A stretch of 64,000 nt of DNA, from the NCBI GenBank assembly GCA_963975425.1, contig CAXBGS010000008.1, positions 186,001-250,000 of the forward strand, read 5' to 3'. Positions 26,640 to 34,929 of this stretch are shown here, piece after piece. The stretch comes from CAXBGS01 sp963975425 (GTDB lineage: Bacteria; Planctomycetota; Planctomycetia; Pirellulales; Pirellulaceae). Numbering within the stretch: the first letter of the stretch is position 1; each line of letters opens with the position of its first letter. The notes beneath the pieces were generated by a model. It ran no database searches, was not told the DNA's origin, and was given only the letters and a program-made list of their open reading frames with translations. The translations under genes were made by a program, and so were the position numbers.

Positions 26640-28954
26640 CCAGTGTCGGCAGAGCAATCCCTCACGACTCGGCGATCGGTCACGTCACCGGGCGAGCCCC
26701 GTACATCGAAGACCTGCCCAGGTCTGAAGGCGAACTTTGGGTCGACTTCGCCGGTGCTCCCGTCGCAGCTGGAAAATTGAAGTCCATCGATACGTCCAAA
26801 GCCGAGTCCGTTGACGGAGTTGTCGGAATCTACACGTGCAATGCGGTGCGAGGAAAAAAGGTTTTCGGTCCGATCTTTCATGACGAACCGTTCTTGGTCG
26901 AAGAAGACATCATGTACGTGGGGCAACCGGTCGCCGTCGTTGCGGCGACCTCGCGTGAAGCAGCAAGAATCGCGGCGGACTTGATCGAGATCGTCGCAGA
27001 ACCATCCGAACCGATTCTCGAAATCGCAGACGCGATCGAAGCGAACCATTTTCTGGGCCCACACCGCCGGATCGCTCGCGGCGATTTCGAAACCGCCATC
27101 GAATCGGCTCCCCACACCATCGAAGGCGTTTTCGAGAGCAATGGCCAAGAACAATTCTATCTGGAATCGCAGGCGTGCCAGGCGATACCGGGCGAAGCGG
27201 GCCAGGTGAAACTGATTTCATCGACTCAGAATCCTACCGAAACGCAAGCCGTCGTCGCGGAAGTCCTTGGACTGTCGATGCATCAAGTTGTCTGTGAATG
27301 CAAACGCATGGGAGGTGGGTTCGGCGGAAAAGAGACGCAATCGGCACTGCCGGCGTTGATGGTCGGACTGGTGGCGCAGCAGACAGGACGCCCCGCACGC
27401 ATTGTCTACACCAAGGACGTTGACATGCGTTGCACGGGCAAGCGACACGCATACCTGAGCCGCTATCACGTGGGGTTCGACGACGAAGGCTATGTCGTTG
27501 CCGCCAAATTCGATTTTTTTAGCAACGGCGGCGCGTTCGCCGACCTTTCGACGTCCGTGATGGAACGAACCATGATGCACGCCGACAACGCTTACTTTCT
27601 GCCCAATGTCCAGATCAACGGGCAAGTTTGCCGCACCAATTTGCCGCCAAACACGGCGTTCCGAGGATTCGGGGGGCCCCAGGGTGTCGTGGTGATCGAA
27701 AATGTGTTGCAAGAAATCTCGCAGCGATTGGGGCTGGACGCCTTTGATGTCCGCACGCGAAATTTGTATGCCGACGGTGACCCGAAACGGAATACGACGC
27801 CGTACGGACAAGTCGTGCAGAATCACTTGTTGCCAGAAACTTTTCGTCAGCTCGAACGCACAAGTGACTATCGAACTCGATCGGCCGACGTCATCGCGTT
27901 CAACCGACAGAGCCGTACGCATGTCAAAGGCATTGCGATGTCGGCGATCAAGTTCGGCATTTCGTTCACCAGCAAATTCCTGAACCAGGGCAACGCGCTG
28001 GTCAACGTCTACACCGACGGCACAATTCAGGTTTCCACCGGCGGCACGGAAATGGGACAGGGGCTGAATACAAAGATTCGACAATTGGTAGCCGACGAGT
28101 TTGGAATCGACACGGATGCCGTCTTGCTAATGCCGACATCGACGGAAAAGAACAACAACACGTCACCGACCGCCGCTAGCGCCGGCACCGACCTGAACGG
28201 GGCCGCCGCGGTGATCGCATGCCGCGAGATACGACAGCGGATGACGACGCTCGCCAAAACGCTGCTCAGCGCCGAGGAAATTTCATTCGCCGATTCCAAA
28301 GTGTTTGACTCGCGTCGCCCCGATCAAGCGATCGGATTCGCCGCATTTTGCGACATCGCGCGTCGCGAGCGCGTCGACTTGGGACAACGTTCGTTCTATG
28401 CAACGCCGGGGGTCGATTTCGACCGCGAAGCGGGGCGCGGCACACCATTTTTCTACTTCACCACCGGTGCCGCGGTGGCTGAAGTCACGATGGATCGATT
28501 TACCGGCGAGATGGTGGTGAACCGCATCGATCTGTTGATGGACATCGGCAAGTCGATCAACCCGGGGATCGATTTGGGCCAAGTGATCGGTGGTTTCGTT
28601 CAGGGCATGGGCTGGTGCACCAACGAAGAACTCGTGTACGACGCCGAGGGCAACCTGCTTTCGACCGGGCCGACGACCTACAAAATCCCAAACATCACTG
28701 ACGTGCCGACCGAATTCCACGTGAACTTCATCGACAATCCCAAACATCAGTTGAACGTGCGTCAAAGCAAAGCAGTCGGAGAACCACCGTTGATGCTGGG
28801 AATCGCGCCATGGCTCGCGGCCAAACACGCCATGTCGTTCATCGCCCCAAACGACATCGCACGACTGCGTCTGCCGGCAACCGGCGAAGAGAACCTGATG
28901 TGCATGACTCGATTAAGAGTAGGCGAGACAAGTCCACCTGCCGCCGCCAAGTAA
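26636..28954 (+). CDS. xdhB: Xanthine dehydrogenase, molybdopterin-binding subunit
   Basis: 772 residues, usual length for XdhB. The sequence opens with HVTGRAPYIEDLPR. Cofactor and active-site motifs visible are QEQFYLESQ, GGGFGGKETQ, AFRGFGGPQG and the C-terminal VGEPPLMLG with the catalytic glutamate. It carries the Mo cofactor and hydroxylates hypoxanthine and xanthine. Translationally coupled to xdhA by ATGA overlap. No xdhC-type maturation factor lies next to it. Together with the products of the 8-11 kb and 21-25 kb operons it gives a full purine oxidation route. Confidence 0.94.
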   Translation: MTSVGRAIPHDSAIGHVTGRAPYIEDLPRSEGELWVDFAGAPVAAGKLKSIDTSKAESVDGVVGIYTCNAVRGKKVFGPIFHDEPFLVEEDIMYVGQPVAVVAATSREAARIAADLIEIVAEPSEPILEIADAIEANHFLGPHRRIARGDFETAIESAPHTIEGVFESNGQEQFYLESQACQAIPGEAGQVKLISSTQNPTETQAVVAEVLGLSMHQVVCECKRMGGGFGGKETQSALPALMVGLVAQQTGRPARIVYTKDVDMRCTGKRHAYLSRYHVGFDDEGYVVAAKFDFFSNGGAFADLSTSVMERTMMHADNAYFLPNVQINGQVCRTNLPPNTAFRGFGGPQGVVVIENVLQEISQRLGLDAFDVRTRNLYADGDPKRNTTPYGQVVQNHLLPETFRQLERTSDYRTRSADVIAFNRQSRTHVKGIAMSAIKFGISFTSKFLNQGNALVNVYTDGTIQVSTGGTEMGQGLNTKIRQLVADEFGIDTDAVLLMPTSTEKNNNTSPTAASAGTDLNGAAAVIACREIRQRMTTLAKTLLSAEEISFADSKVFDSRRPDQAIGFAAFCDIARRERVDLGQRSFYATPGVDFDREAGRGTPFFYFTTGAAVAEVTMDRFTGEMVVNRIDLLMDIGKSINPGIDLGQVIGGFVQGMGWCTNEELVYDAEGNLLSTGPTTYKIPNITDVPTEFHVNFIDNPKHQLNVRQSKAVGEPPLMLGIAPWLAAKHAMSFIAPNDIARLRLPATGEENLMCMTRLRVGETSPPAAAK

Positions 28955-29052
28955 CGAAATTTCACGGGTGTGAATGTTCGCAGACGGCCGACAAGTTGAA
29001 ATGAGCCCGACATGTCCGATCCTGTCCGCCCGCGGGACGATGGGACTTGTCA

Positions 29053-30102
29053 CTATCGCTGGTAAATTGGCAGGTATCCTAAATCAAGCTGCAGCATGAT
29101 CAGGTTGCAGGCCGTGACATAGACGGGATGGATCACCTGGCCTTCCCAGTAACCGTCGGGACGTTGCTCGCTGATGATGCGATCATACAGACGATCGCGG
29201 AACGGTTGCCACAATTCACTGCCTTGACGATAAACGACTTGGCTGTAGTAAAGATACGTGTAGTGCCAATGACCGAACGCGCGTGTCCCGTCGCTAATGT
29301 CGTGCAACGATTCCTTGGTGTACTTCCACATCTCTGGAACATGTTCACTGTCGTAATCGCCGGCGTTGTAAAGTGCGGCGAGCGCGGCGGCGGTGATGGC
29401 TGGTCGACTGCTGCCTTTTTGCCGACTGCTATAACTGATACCGCCATCGGGATTCTTGCATCCATAGATGTACTCTTTGGCTCGTTCGATGACTTTCACG
29501 CTGACGGGGATCCCCGCGTTGCGGCAACCTCGCAGTCCCTGGACCTGGGTGATGGTGGTTGATCCTTCGTCAAAGTCGTTTCCGTCTCGGGCCGAAACGT
29601 ATCCCCAACCCCCGGCGGCTGTTTGTGCGTTGCCGCTGAATTCGACTGCCTTGGTCAGCACCTCTACCAACTCTTCGCGTCGATCCAACAAACCTTCCTC
29701 GCCTAAGACCTGCGACAAGAACAGCATGGAAAAACCGTGACCGTACGTGTATCGCGAATCGGATTGCGGATCACCAATCAATCCGTTGTCACGGCTCTTG
29801 CTGATCAGAAAGTCCGCAGCCCGTGCAATTTGTCTCGCATATGGCCCTTGCGTGGTCGTGCTGCCACTGCCGATCAGAGCGGTGCCGGACAATGCGGCTA
29901 GCGCTGTGGGATAAACTTGCGTGTTCCATTGACCGCGAGACGATTGAGTGCGACTGAGCCAATTCAATCCTTTTGCGATCGCATCATTCCAACGCGGATC
30001 TCGAGCGGCATCGGCGCGGCCACTGGAAAATCCCAATCCGGCACCGGCACAAAGCATGGTTGCCTGACGGAGCCAATCACGACGTGTGGAACGAAACGAC
30101 AT
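29053..30102 (-). CDS. Tat-exported prenyltransferase/squalene-cyclase-fold protein
   Basis: 349 residues from the ATG at 30102 (a TTG two codons upstream is also possible). A twin-arginine signal is present: STRRDWLRQA followed by a hydrophobic segment to about residue 32. Repeats of the type GLNWLSRTQSSRGQW, AAGGWGYVSAR and NPDGGISYS are alpha/alpha-toroid units as in terpene cyclases and the prenyltransferase beta subunit. No DXDD cyclase motif is seen, so catalysis is doubtful. The C-terminus VIHPVYVTACNLIMLQ...LPIYQ resembles the end of the large protein at 56.8 kb. Function unknown, probably periplasmic. Confidence 0.82.
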   Translation of the reverse strand: MSFRSTRRDWLRQATMLCAGAGLGFSSGRADAARDPRWNDAIAKGLNWLSRTQSSRGQWNTQVYPTALAALSGTALIGSGSTTTQGPYARQIARAADFLISKSRDNGLIGDPQSDSRYTYGHGFSMLFLSQVLGEEGLLDRREELVEVLTKAVEFSGNAQTAAGGWGYVSARDGNDFDEGSTTITQVQGLRGCRNAGIPVSVKVIERAKEYIYGCKNPDGGISYSSRQKGSSRPAITAAALAALYNAGDYDSEHVPEMWKYTKESLHDISDGTRAFGHWHYTYLYYSQVVYRQGSELWQPFRDRLYDRIISEQRPDGYWEGQVIHPVYVTACNLIMLQLDLGYLPIYQR

Positions 30103-30355
30103 GTGCAAGCTTTCGATGGAATTCTTAAATGGAGCCAGTCCGCATGTGATTTTCTACGCGACCGCAAACGCGAGAAATCGAACGCCGAATTGGCACGTGA
30201 GGGCACAAAACATTTCAGATTCCAGAACTTTCCGATTTGCTAATCGAGTTCTGAAACCCTGTCATTCATCTCCAAGGGTGCAGCCCAGTTCTCACCAAGG
30301 AGGAATGATGACGGACTGACATTCTACAACATCTGCCAAAACAGGCGAAATCGCA

Positions 30356-31216
30356 TTATTCCGCTACCAGAGGATGAACCCCGGTCTTTCGCTGACAGAT
30401 CGGGCAAAAGAATGTGCTTCGTTGAGCCTGGACAATCCGACGAATCACACCCTTCTCACAGCGGGGACAGGGCAGGGCGGCTCGATCGTAAACGCGATGG
30501 CAATTCTGGTATCCGCCGGGATCATTCAACACGTTTCGGTACGTGCCATCCCCTAACGTGCTGCCTTCGTAGCGAATCGCCTCGTTAAGCACATCGCCGA
30601 TCGCTTTATGAATTCGCTGCCACTGTGGTCGGCTCAGCTTGTCGCATCTCGTTCTGGGATCGACGCCGGCCAAGAAAAGTATTTCCGCCGCGTACAAGTT
30701 GCCGATCCCGGCGACGGCCGCTTGATCGAGCAGAGCGACTTTGATCGGACGCTGACTGCTTGCGAGCTTCTCTCGAATCTGATCGGCGGTGATCTGCAGC
30801 GCATCGACCCCCAATCTCACGTCGACCGTTTCCGCAAACTCCTCCTGATGCAGCAATCGAATCGTTCCCAATCCACGTCGATCCCAAATCAGCAGTTGTG
30901 GTTCCGATCCGCCGGTCAGATCGACGCGCAGCCGAAGATGCTCGACGGTTGGCGGATCAACCAGCAGCACCAATCCGGTCATTCGTGGCTCGATCACGAT
31001 CACCTGTGCGTCGTCCAGATAAATCAATACTCGCTTGCCACGGCGCCCAATCGATTCAATTCGCTTGCCGCGAACTCGTCGATCAAACGCATCAATGCGA
31101 GGCTGCAATAGGCAAGGCCTCAGCCGGCAGGGCGGACGTTGTACCGATTCGATTCGGCTGCCGACGACCGAGGCGATCCCGCGGCACATCGTTTCGACTT
31201 CGGGCAGCTCAGGCAT
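30356..31216 (-). CDS. mutM: Formamidopyrimidine-DNA glycosylase
   Basis: 286 residues. Removes oxidised purines from DNA. The N-terminal catalytic Pro2/Glu3 lie in MPELPEVET, the helix-two-turn-helix segment in GIGNLYAAEILF, and the C-terminal zinc finger uses C250, C253, C271 and C274 (CPRC and CPIC). Nei (endonuclease VIII) is the alternative, but PELPEVE and the finger spacing fit Fpg. Its ATG overlaps the stop of the DUF429 gene by one base (TGATG). Last gene of a six-gene operon. Confidence 0.94.
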   Translation of the reverse strand: MPELPEVETMCRGIASVVGSRIESVQRPPCRLRPCLLQPRIDAFDRRVRGKRIESIGRRGKRVLIYLDDAQVIVIEPRMTGLVLLVDPPTVEHLRLRVDLTGGSEPQLLIWDRRGLGTIRLLHQEEFAETVDVRLGVDALQITADQIREKLASSQRPIKVALLDQAAVAGIGNLYAAEILFLAGVDPRTRCDKLSRPQWQRIHKAIGDVLNEAIRYEGSTLGDGTYRNVLNDPGGYQNCHRVYDRAALPCPRCEKGVIRRIVQAQRSTFFCPICQRKTGVHPLVAE

Positions 31217-32079
31217 CAGCAGTACACTCGTCCTTCGATCGGATATCGCTTGTGCTTGGCAATGGCTTCGTGATCATCTTTGCGAAACGCGTTCCACGCT
31301 CCAATCCCTGCCAACACTGCATCCAACGCGTCGCCACCGGAATCCGACATGATCACGCGACGTTGGTAGGCGGAAACGCTTACGATGTCTCGAATCCCAC
31401 GCATGATTTTTTTTCGTGTTTTCAAATGCGTTTCGTTGGGCGGTTTCCCGCCCGATTGCTTGTATCGCATGTGAGGCAATTCAAGTCGCTTTAGCGTTGA
31501 CGAGGGGCATGCCTCCACAACAACACGGCGAGGTGTGCCGGACCGACGATAATGAAACGGCAGCACCGCGGTCGACTTGTCACCTGAAAGCGGCAACAAG
31601 ACCTGATTCATGCCGTGAACCGTTTGGTGAATGATGCGATAGTGGTAGCAGTCAAACGGCGTTTTCGTCTCGCGGTCGGTATCGCGCCGGACATGCATTT
31701 GACCTGTTTTTTGCCGAGTGATCGCGACAAGTTCCCGGCCGTATTGCTGCGCCGTGCCGGAAAATTGCCGCACATGTCTCAGTTGCTTCGGCCAAGTTCC
31801 CAAACCAAGTTCGATCGGCAAGCCGAACGGAAAGTCGCAGCCCCACAGGCTATTCGTGCTGGCCTGGATCTCATTGACCAAGTATTTACAAACAATCTCG
31901 CGATCATCCGCGCCCGCAAATCGACCGATCGGACCGAACCGAATGAGTTCTAATTCCTTTTTGCCATCGGCGCGCAGTTCTGCCAACCACGCCGTTTTGC
32001 CCGACTGAGCGGCTCCGCTGAAATCGACACCGAATACGGTACCGATACGGGGCAGTTTGATCATCTTGGGATGTGCCAT
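31216..32079 (-). CDS. DUF429 family protein
   Basis: 287 residues. The DUF429 pattern is seen in GTVFGVDFSGAAQSGKTAW near the start, GCDFPFGLP in the first third, VEACPSSTLKRL in the middle and SGGDALDAVLAGIGAW towards the end. The acidic residues of FGVDFSG, CDFPFG and GDALDA are the conserved set proposed to form an RNase-H-like site, but activity is unproven for the family. Start 15 bp after the lgt-like stop; stop overlaps mutM start. It could be a nucleic-acid enzyme linked functionally to MutM. Confidence 0.8.
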   Translation of the reverse strand: MAHPKMIKLPRIGTVFGVDFSGAAQSGKTAWLAELRADGKKELELIRFGPIGRFAGADDREIVCKYLVNEIQASTNSLWGCDFPFGLPIELGLGTWPKQLRHVRQFSGTAQQYGRELVAITRQKTGQMHVRRDTDRETKTPFDCYHYRIIHQTVHGMNQVLLPLSGDKSTAVLPFHYRRSGTPRRVVVEACPSSTLKRLELPHMRYKQSGGKPPNETHLKTRKKIMRGIRDIVSVSAYQRRVIMSDSGGDALDAVLAGIGAWNAFRKDDHEAIAKHKRYPIEGRVYC

Positions 32080-32094
32080 CTTGCGGTTAGCCTT

Positions 32095-32802
32095 TCAAGC
32101 AACGAAATGCACCGGCGCATGGCGGTCGCGATACCAGAGTCCGGCAAATAACAGAATGATCACCAAACTTGCCCACTGGTAAGCCGTCATGCCTGCAGTG
32201 ATCCGAGGTTCCGGTCGAATCGTCTCGGTGGCTAGCCGATAAACCGCATAAATGATGATGTACAGTTTGATCAAGTTTCCGCCGAAACGCTGACGTTCGA
32301 GCAGCATCCACAACACAACCGCGGCAGCCGCGTGAAAGATCGATTCGTAAATTTGCGTCGGATGCCGAGAGAACGCATCGATCTTGGGGAACACCACGGC
32401 CCAAGGCACATCGGTCACGGTGCCATAACAACACTGGGCCTGGAAACACCCCAGTCGCCCCACCGCGATTGATGCGGCAACGGGAACGGCAAACCAATCG
32501 CCCGTCTTTGTCTTGATATCCAGCGTCCATTTGGCTAGCTCGACTCCAAAATACCCACCGACCAGCCCGCAAAGAATCGTCTTGCCATCTTGGAACCAAG
32601 CCGATCCCGTTAGAAACGCATCCAGGTCCGTGAACAGGTACGGCAGTTTCGCGCCGATCATCGCGCCACAAAATGCGCCTGCTAAAACGCCGAACCGCTG
32701 CCGGCGATCCAACGTTGTTTGATGCGGCGTCACTCGGCTGACCACAAGCCCCGTCATCATGGCCGCTCCGATGATCAACGAGTACAGCACATCAACATTC
32801 AT
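32095..32802 (-). CDS. Lgt-like prolipoprotein diacylglyceryl transferase paralogue
   Basis: 235 residues from the ATG at 32802, overlapping the radical SAM gene by 11 bp. Seven membrane segments are likely. Family motifs are AVGRLGCFQAQCCYG, corresponding to the GRxGNF region of Lgt but with Cys in place of Asn, and SRHPTQIYES, the conserved HPTQLYE block. Canonical Lgt transfers a diacylglyceryl group from phosphatidylglycerol to lipoprotein cysteines; E. coli Lgt is about 290 residues. This shorter GCCYG variant may be a paralogue with another acceptor. Context with the radical SAM enzyme suggests lipid chemistry. Whether a housekeeping lgt exists elsewhere is unknown. Confidence 0.78.
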   Translation of the reverse strand: MNVDVLYSLIIGAAMMTGLVVSRVTPHQTTLDRRQRFGVLAGAFCGAMIGAKLPYLFTDLDAFLTGSAWFQDGKTILCGLVGGYFGVELAKWTLDIKTKTGDWFAVPVAASIAVGRLGCFQAQCCYGTVTDVPWAVVFPKIDAFSRHPTQIYESIFHAAAAVVLWMLLERQRFGGNLIKLYIIIYAVYRLATETIRPEPRITAGMTAYQWASLVIILLFAGLWYRDRHAPVHFVA

Positions 32803-34318
32803 TGATGTTGACCAGCGGCGATGGTGATGAGAGGACCTCACGCTGTTCCTGTTCGCCCGCTTGGCTGCTGCAACGAACATCACTCAGTTCCGGCAAGTCA
32901 ACGTGGCCGTCACGATACAGGACGTTGTAGGCCGAGAACGGGATCAGGTGCCCGGATGGCAGCACATGATGCACGCAAGATTTCATCAATTGACGAACAT
33001 CAAAGTTGTACGCGTCCATGAAGGAGGTGATCGTGACGCGGAGCAAGTCAGACTGGCTGAGTGACTGAGCGACTGCTTTGTGCATGAACGATTGCGCCAT
33101 GGTGGCGGCCTCGTCGGACATTCTCTCATCGGCGGTGTTCGAATCGACGTGCAGAATCTCACACGGCGAGTCTCCGCAGGTTGTGCGTGACAGGAATTGC
33201 CCGATCAATTCCTTCGCTCGATCTCGCGTGAACACGATGCCGCCGGCAAGCAAATCCATGTTTGCCGCAATATCGATAAACCGGTTCAGCGGCACCAATG
33301 ACCCCGCGTCGCGGTACGCGTAACAAAGCGTGTGAGCATTGGGGTGTGCACATGGCAGTGGCAAAAAATCCGATTCGGAAAACCATTCGCCAGCCTGGTC
33401 GGCAATGGCCGCGATCACGTCAGGAAAGGTCACGCGATCCTCAAGTTGCTCAGGCAAAAAGTGTCGGCCGCAGTAGGTTGCCGGCTGGAAACTGACGCCG
33501 GTCACATGAGGTCGCTCGGCCGCATGGCGAATGATGGGCCCGCATTGGTCGAGGTTCAAACCGGATTGCAACGTGCACACCAGCGTTGTCTTTAAGCCGA
33601 CTTCGCCGAGTCGTTCGACGGCTCTGAGCTTTGTTTCAAGTAGCGAAACGCCTCTCAAAGCCTGATAGTGTGTTTCCTGCAAACCGTCAAATTGCAGGTA
33701 GACTTCTGCGCGGTGATTCCACTGCGCTACCGCATCGCGGAACTCGGCGTCCTTGGCCAATCGCACTCCGTTGGTGTTGATCATCACCACATCGATCGGT
33801 TGTTCGCACGCATACCGCAAGATTCGCAAGAACTCGGGATGGATCGTCGGTTCGCCGCCGGATAGCTGCAGCACTTCCGGTTTTCCTTCCACCGCGACCA
33901 ATCGATCGATTGCCGACTTGCACTGTTCGAACGTGAGGTGCTTGCCACCGGGTGCGCTGGCAGCAAAACACATCGGGCAGGTCAGGTTGCAGTTCGACGT
34001 GATCTCTAACAGTGCGATGCAGGTGTGTTGTTCGTGCTCGGTGCATAGTCCGCAGTCGTACGGACAGCCTCGATCAGGCAGCGTTCCGATGATTTGTGGA
34101 ACCTTGCCCGGCGTCGAAAACTCGTTTCGATCAAACCACCGGACGTCAGAGCAGACAAAGTCTTCACGAACGCCATGGACCTCGCAGCGTTTGCGGAAAT
34201 ACACGCGGCTTCCTTTCACGACGATCTTTGCCGGCACAACGGCCAGACATTCTGGACATAAGCTTTGGGTCGTCCCCAAGAATGAGTGTTGCCGCAATTT
34301 CATTACTTGCGTCTCCAC
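32792..34318 (-). CDS. Radical SAM enzyme resembling tetraether lipid synthase (Tes/MJ0619)
   Basis: 508 residues. The N-terminus has a rubredoxin-like pair CPEC (21-24) and KRCEVHG (Cys45). A second cysteine set follows in RGCPYDCGLC (85, 89, 92) with HTC (100), then the radical SAM motif C110-NLT-C114-PM-C117 and SGGEP (153-157). C-terminal cysteines at 323, 332, 381, 386 and 448 and the motif HLIPFSAYN complete it. The CPxC start plus CPYDCGLC just before the SAM cluster is the layout I know from archaeal Tes-type enzymes, which join lipid chains. Assignment to that subfamily is inferred; radical SAM membership is certain. Confidence 0.8.
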   Translation of the reverse strand: METQVMKLRQHSFLGTTQSLCPECLAVVPAKIVVKGSRVYFRKRCEVHGVREDFVCSDVRWFDRNEFSTPGKVPQIIGTLPDRGCPYDCGLCTEHEQHTCIALLEITSNCNLTCPMCFAASAPGGKHLTFEQCKSAIDRLVAVEGKPEVLQLSGGEPTIHPEFLRILRYACEQPIDVVMINTNGVRLAKDAEFRDAVAQWNHRAEVYLQFDGLQETHYQALRGVSLLETKLRAVERLGEVGLKTTLVCTLQSGLNLDQCGPIIRHAAERPHVTGVSFQPATYCGRHFLPEQLEDRVTFPDVIAAIADQAGEWFSESDFLPLPCAHPNAHTLCYAYRDAGSLVPLNRFIDIAANMDLLAGGIVFTRDRAKELIGQFLSRTTCGDSPCEILHVDSNTADERMSDEAATMAQSFMHKAVAQSLSQSDLLRVTITSFMDAYNFDVRQLMKSCVHHVLPSGHLIPFSAYNVLYRDGHVDLPELSDVRCSSQAGEQEQREVLSSPSPLVNINEC

Positions 34319-34929
34319 AATAAACGCAGCACGATCGCACCTGCGGCCAACCCCACGACAACCGATCCGAACAGAAACACCGGGATTGCCTGATCGGCGC
34401 TACGCCCGGCGCCGGCACTATTGGCCGCAAGTAAACCCAGGCAAGACGCCGTACAAGCGATCCCGAATGCAGAGACCGCTCCGGCACAGGCTGCGACGAC
34501 ACCGGCAGCCGACGCAAAGAAGATCAGCGATTTTTCACCTGCGGAAACGTCAATCCCGTCTTTGCGCTTGCGGCCAACCAGAATTGCCGTGCGGATCATT
34601 GCGGGTGCGACCAAGACGCCTATGAGTATCGCGAGCCCCGGCGCGACAAAGGCGAGTGCCGCAATCACGACGACCAACCCGATAATCATCACGATGATCG
34701 GAAAAGACGCTCGCTCGGTTTCCTCCAAAGCAATCGGGGCCGCGTAAGGGTTCACCAGCGTCGCGACAACGAGGGCCGGTTCCCTGTGATCCGAATTCGC
34801 AGTGTCCGAATTCGCAGTGTCCGATTCCGGCAAGGTGGCCGCCGTGAGTTCGGAACGACAAAGCCAACAGTTTTGACCGCTGGCCGTTGATGCCTGGCAA
34901 ACCGGACAAATCACTTGCTCAGTCAACAT
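34303..34929 (-). CDS. Zinc-ribbon multi-pass membrane protein
   Basis: 208 residues. A zinc ribbon with CPVC (8-11) and CWLC (21-24) is followed by a low-complexity linker containing S-D-T-A-N repeats, then VNPYAAP, a motif frequent before membrane parts of planctomycete proteins. Four hydrophobic helices follow (about 76-96, 98-118, 136-170 and 182-203). It overlaps the radical SAM start by 16 bp and the upstream gene by 11 bp, so it is translationally linked to both. No family recognised. A partner or membrane anchor for the lipid-modifying enzymes is possible. Confidence 0.72.
   Translation of the reverse strand: MLTEQVICPVCQASTASGQNCWLCRSELTAATLPESDTANSDTANSDHREPALVVATLVNPYAAPIALEETERASFPIIVMIIGLVVVIAALAFVAPGLAILIGVLVAPAMIRTAILVGRKRKDGIDVSAGEKSLIFFASAAGVVAACAGAVSAFGIACTASCLGLLAANSAGAGRSADQAIPVFLFGSVVVGLAAGAIVLRLLWRRK
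34791..34820 (-). repeat. 15-bp tandem duplication in coding linker
   Basis: CCGAATTCGCAGTGT is present at 34791-34805 and 34806-34820, followed by a partial copy. It encodes the repeated S-D-T-A-N peptide between the zinc ribbon and first membrane helix. Confidence 0.9.

Noticed and set aside
27218..28084. 288-codon minus-strand open frame within xdhB
   Set aside because: Antisense to a well-conserved gene with cofactor motifs; its own sequence has no recognisable pattern.
33753..34625. 290-codon plus-strand open frame over the radical SAM gene
   Set aside because: Antisense shadow; low-complexity Arg/Ser/Pro composition and no supported start.
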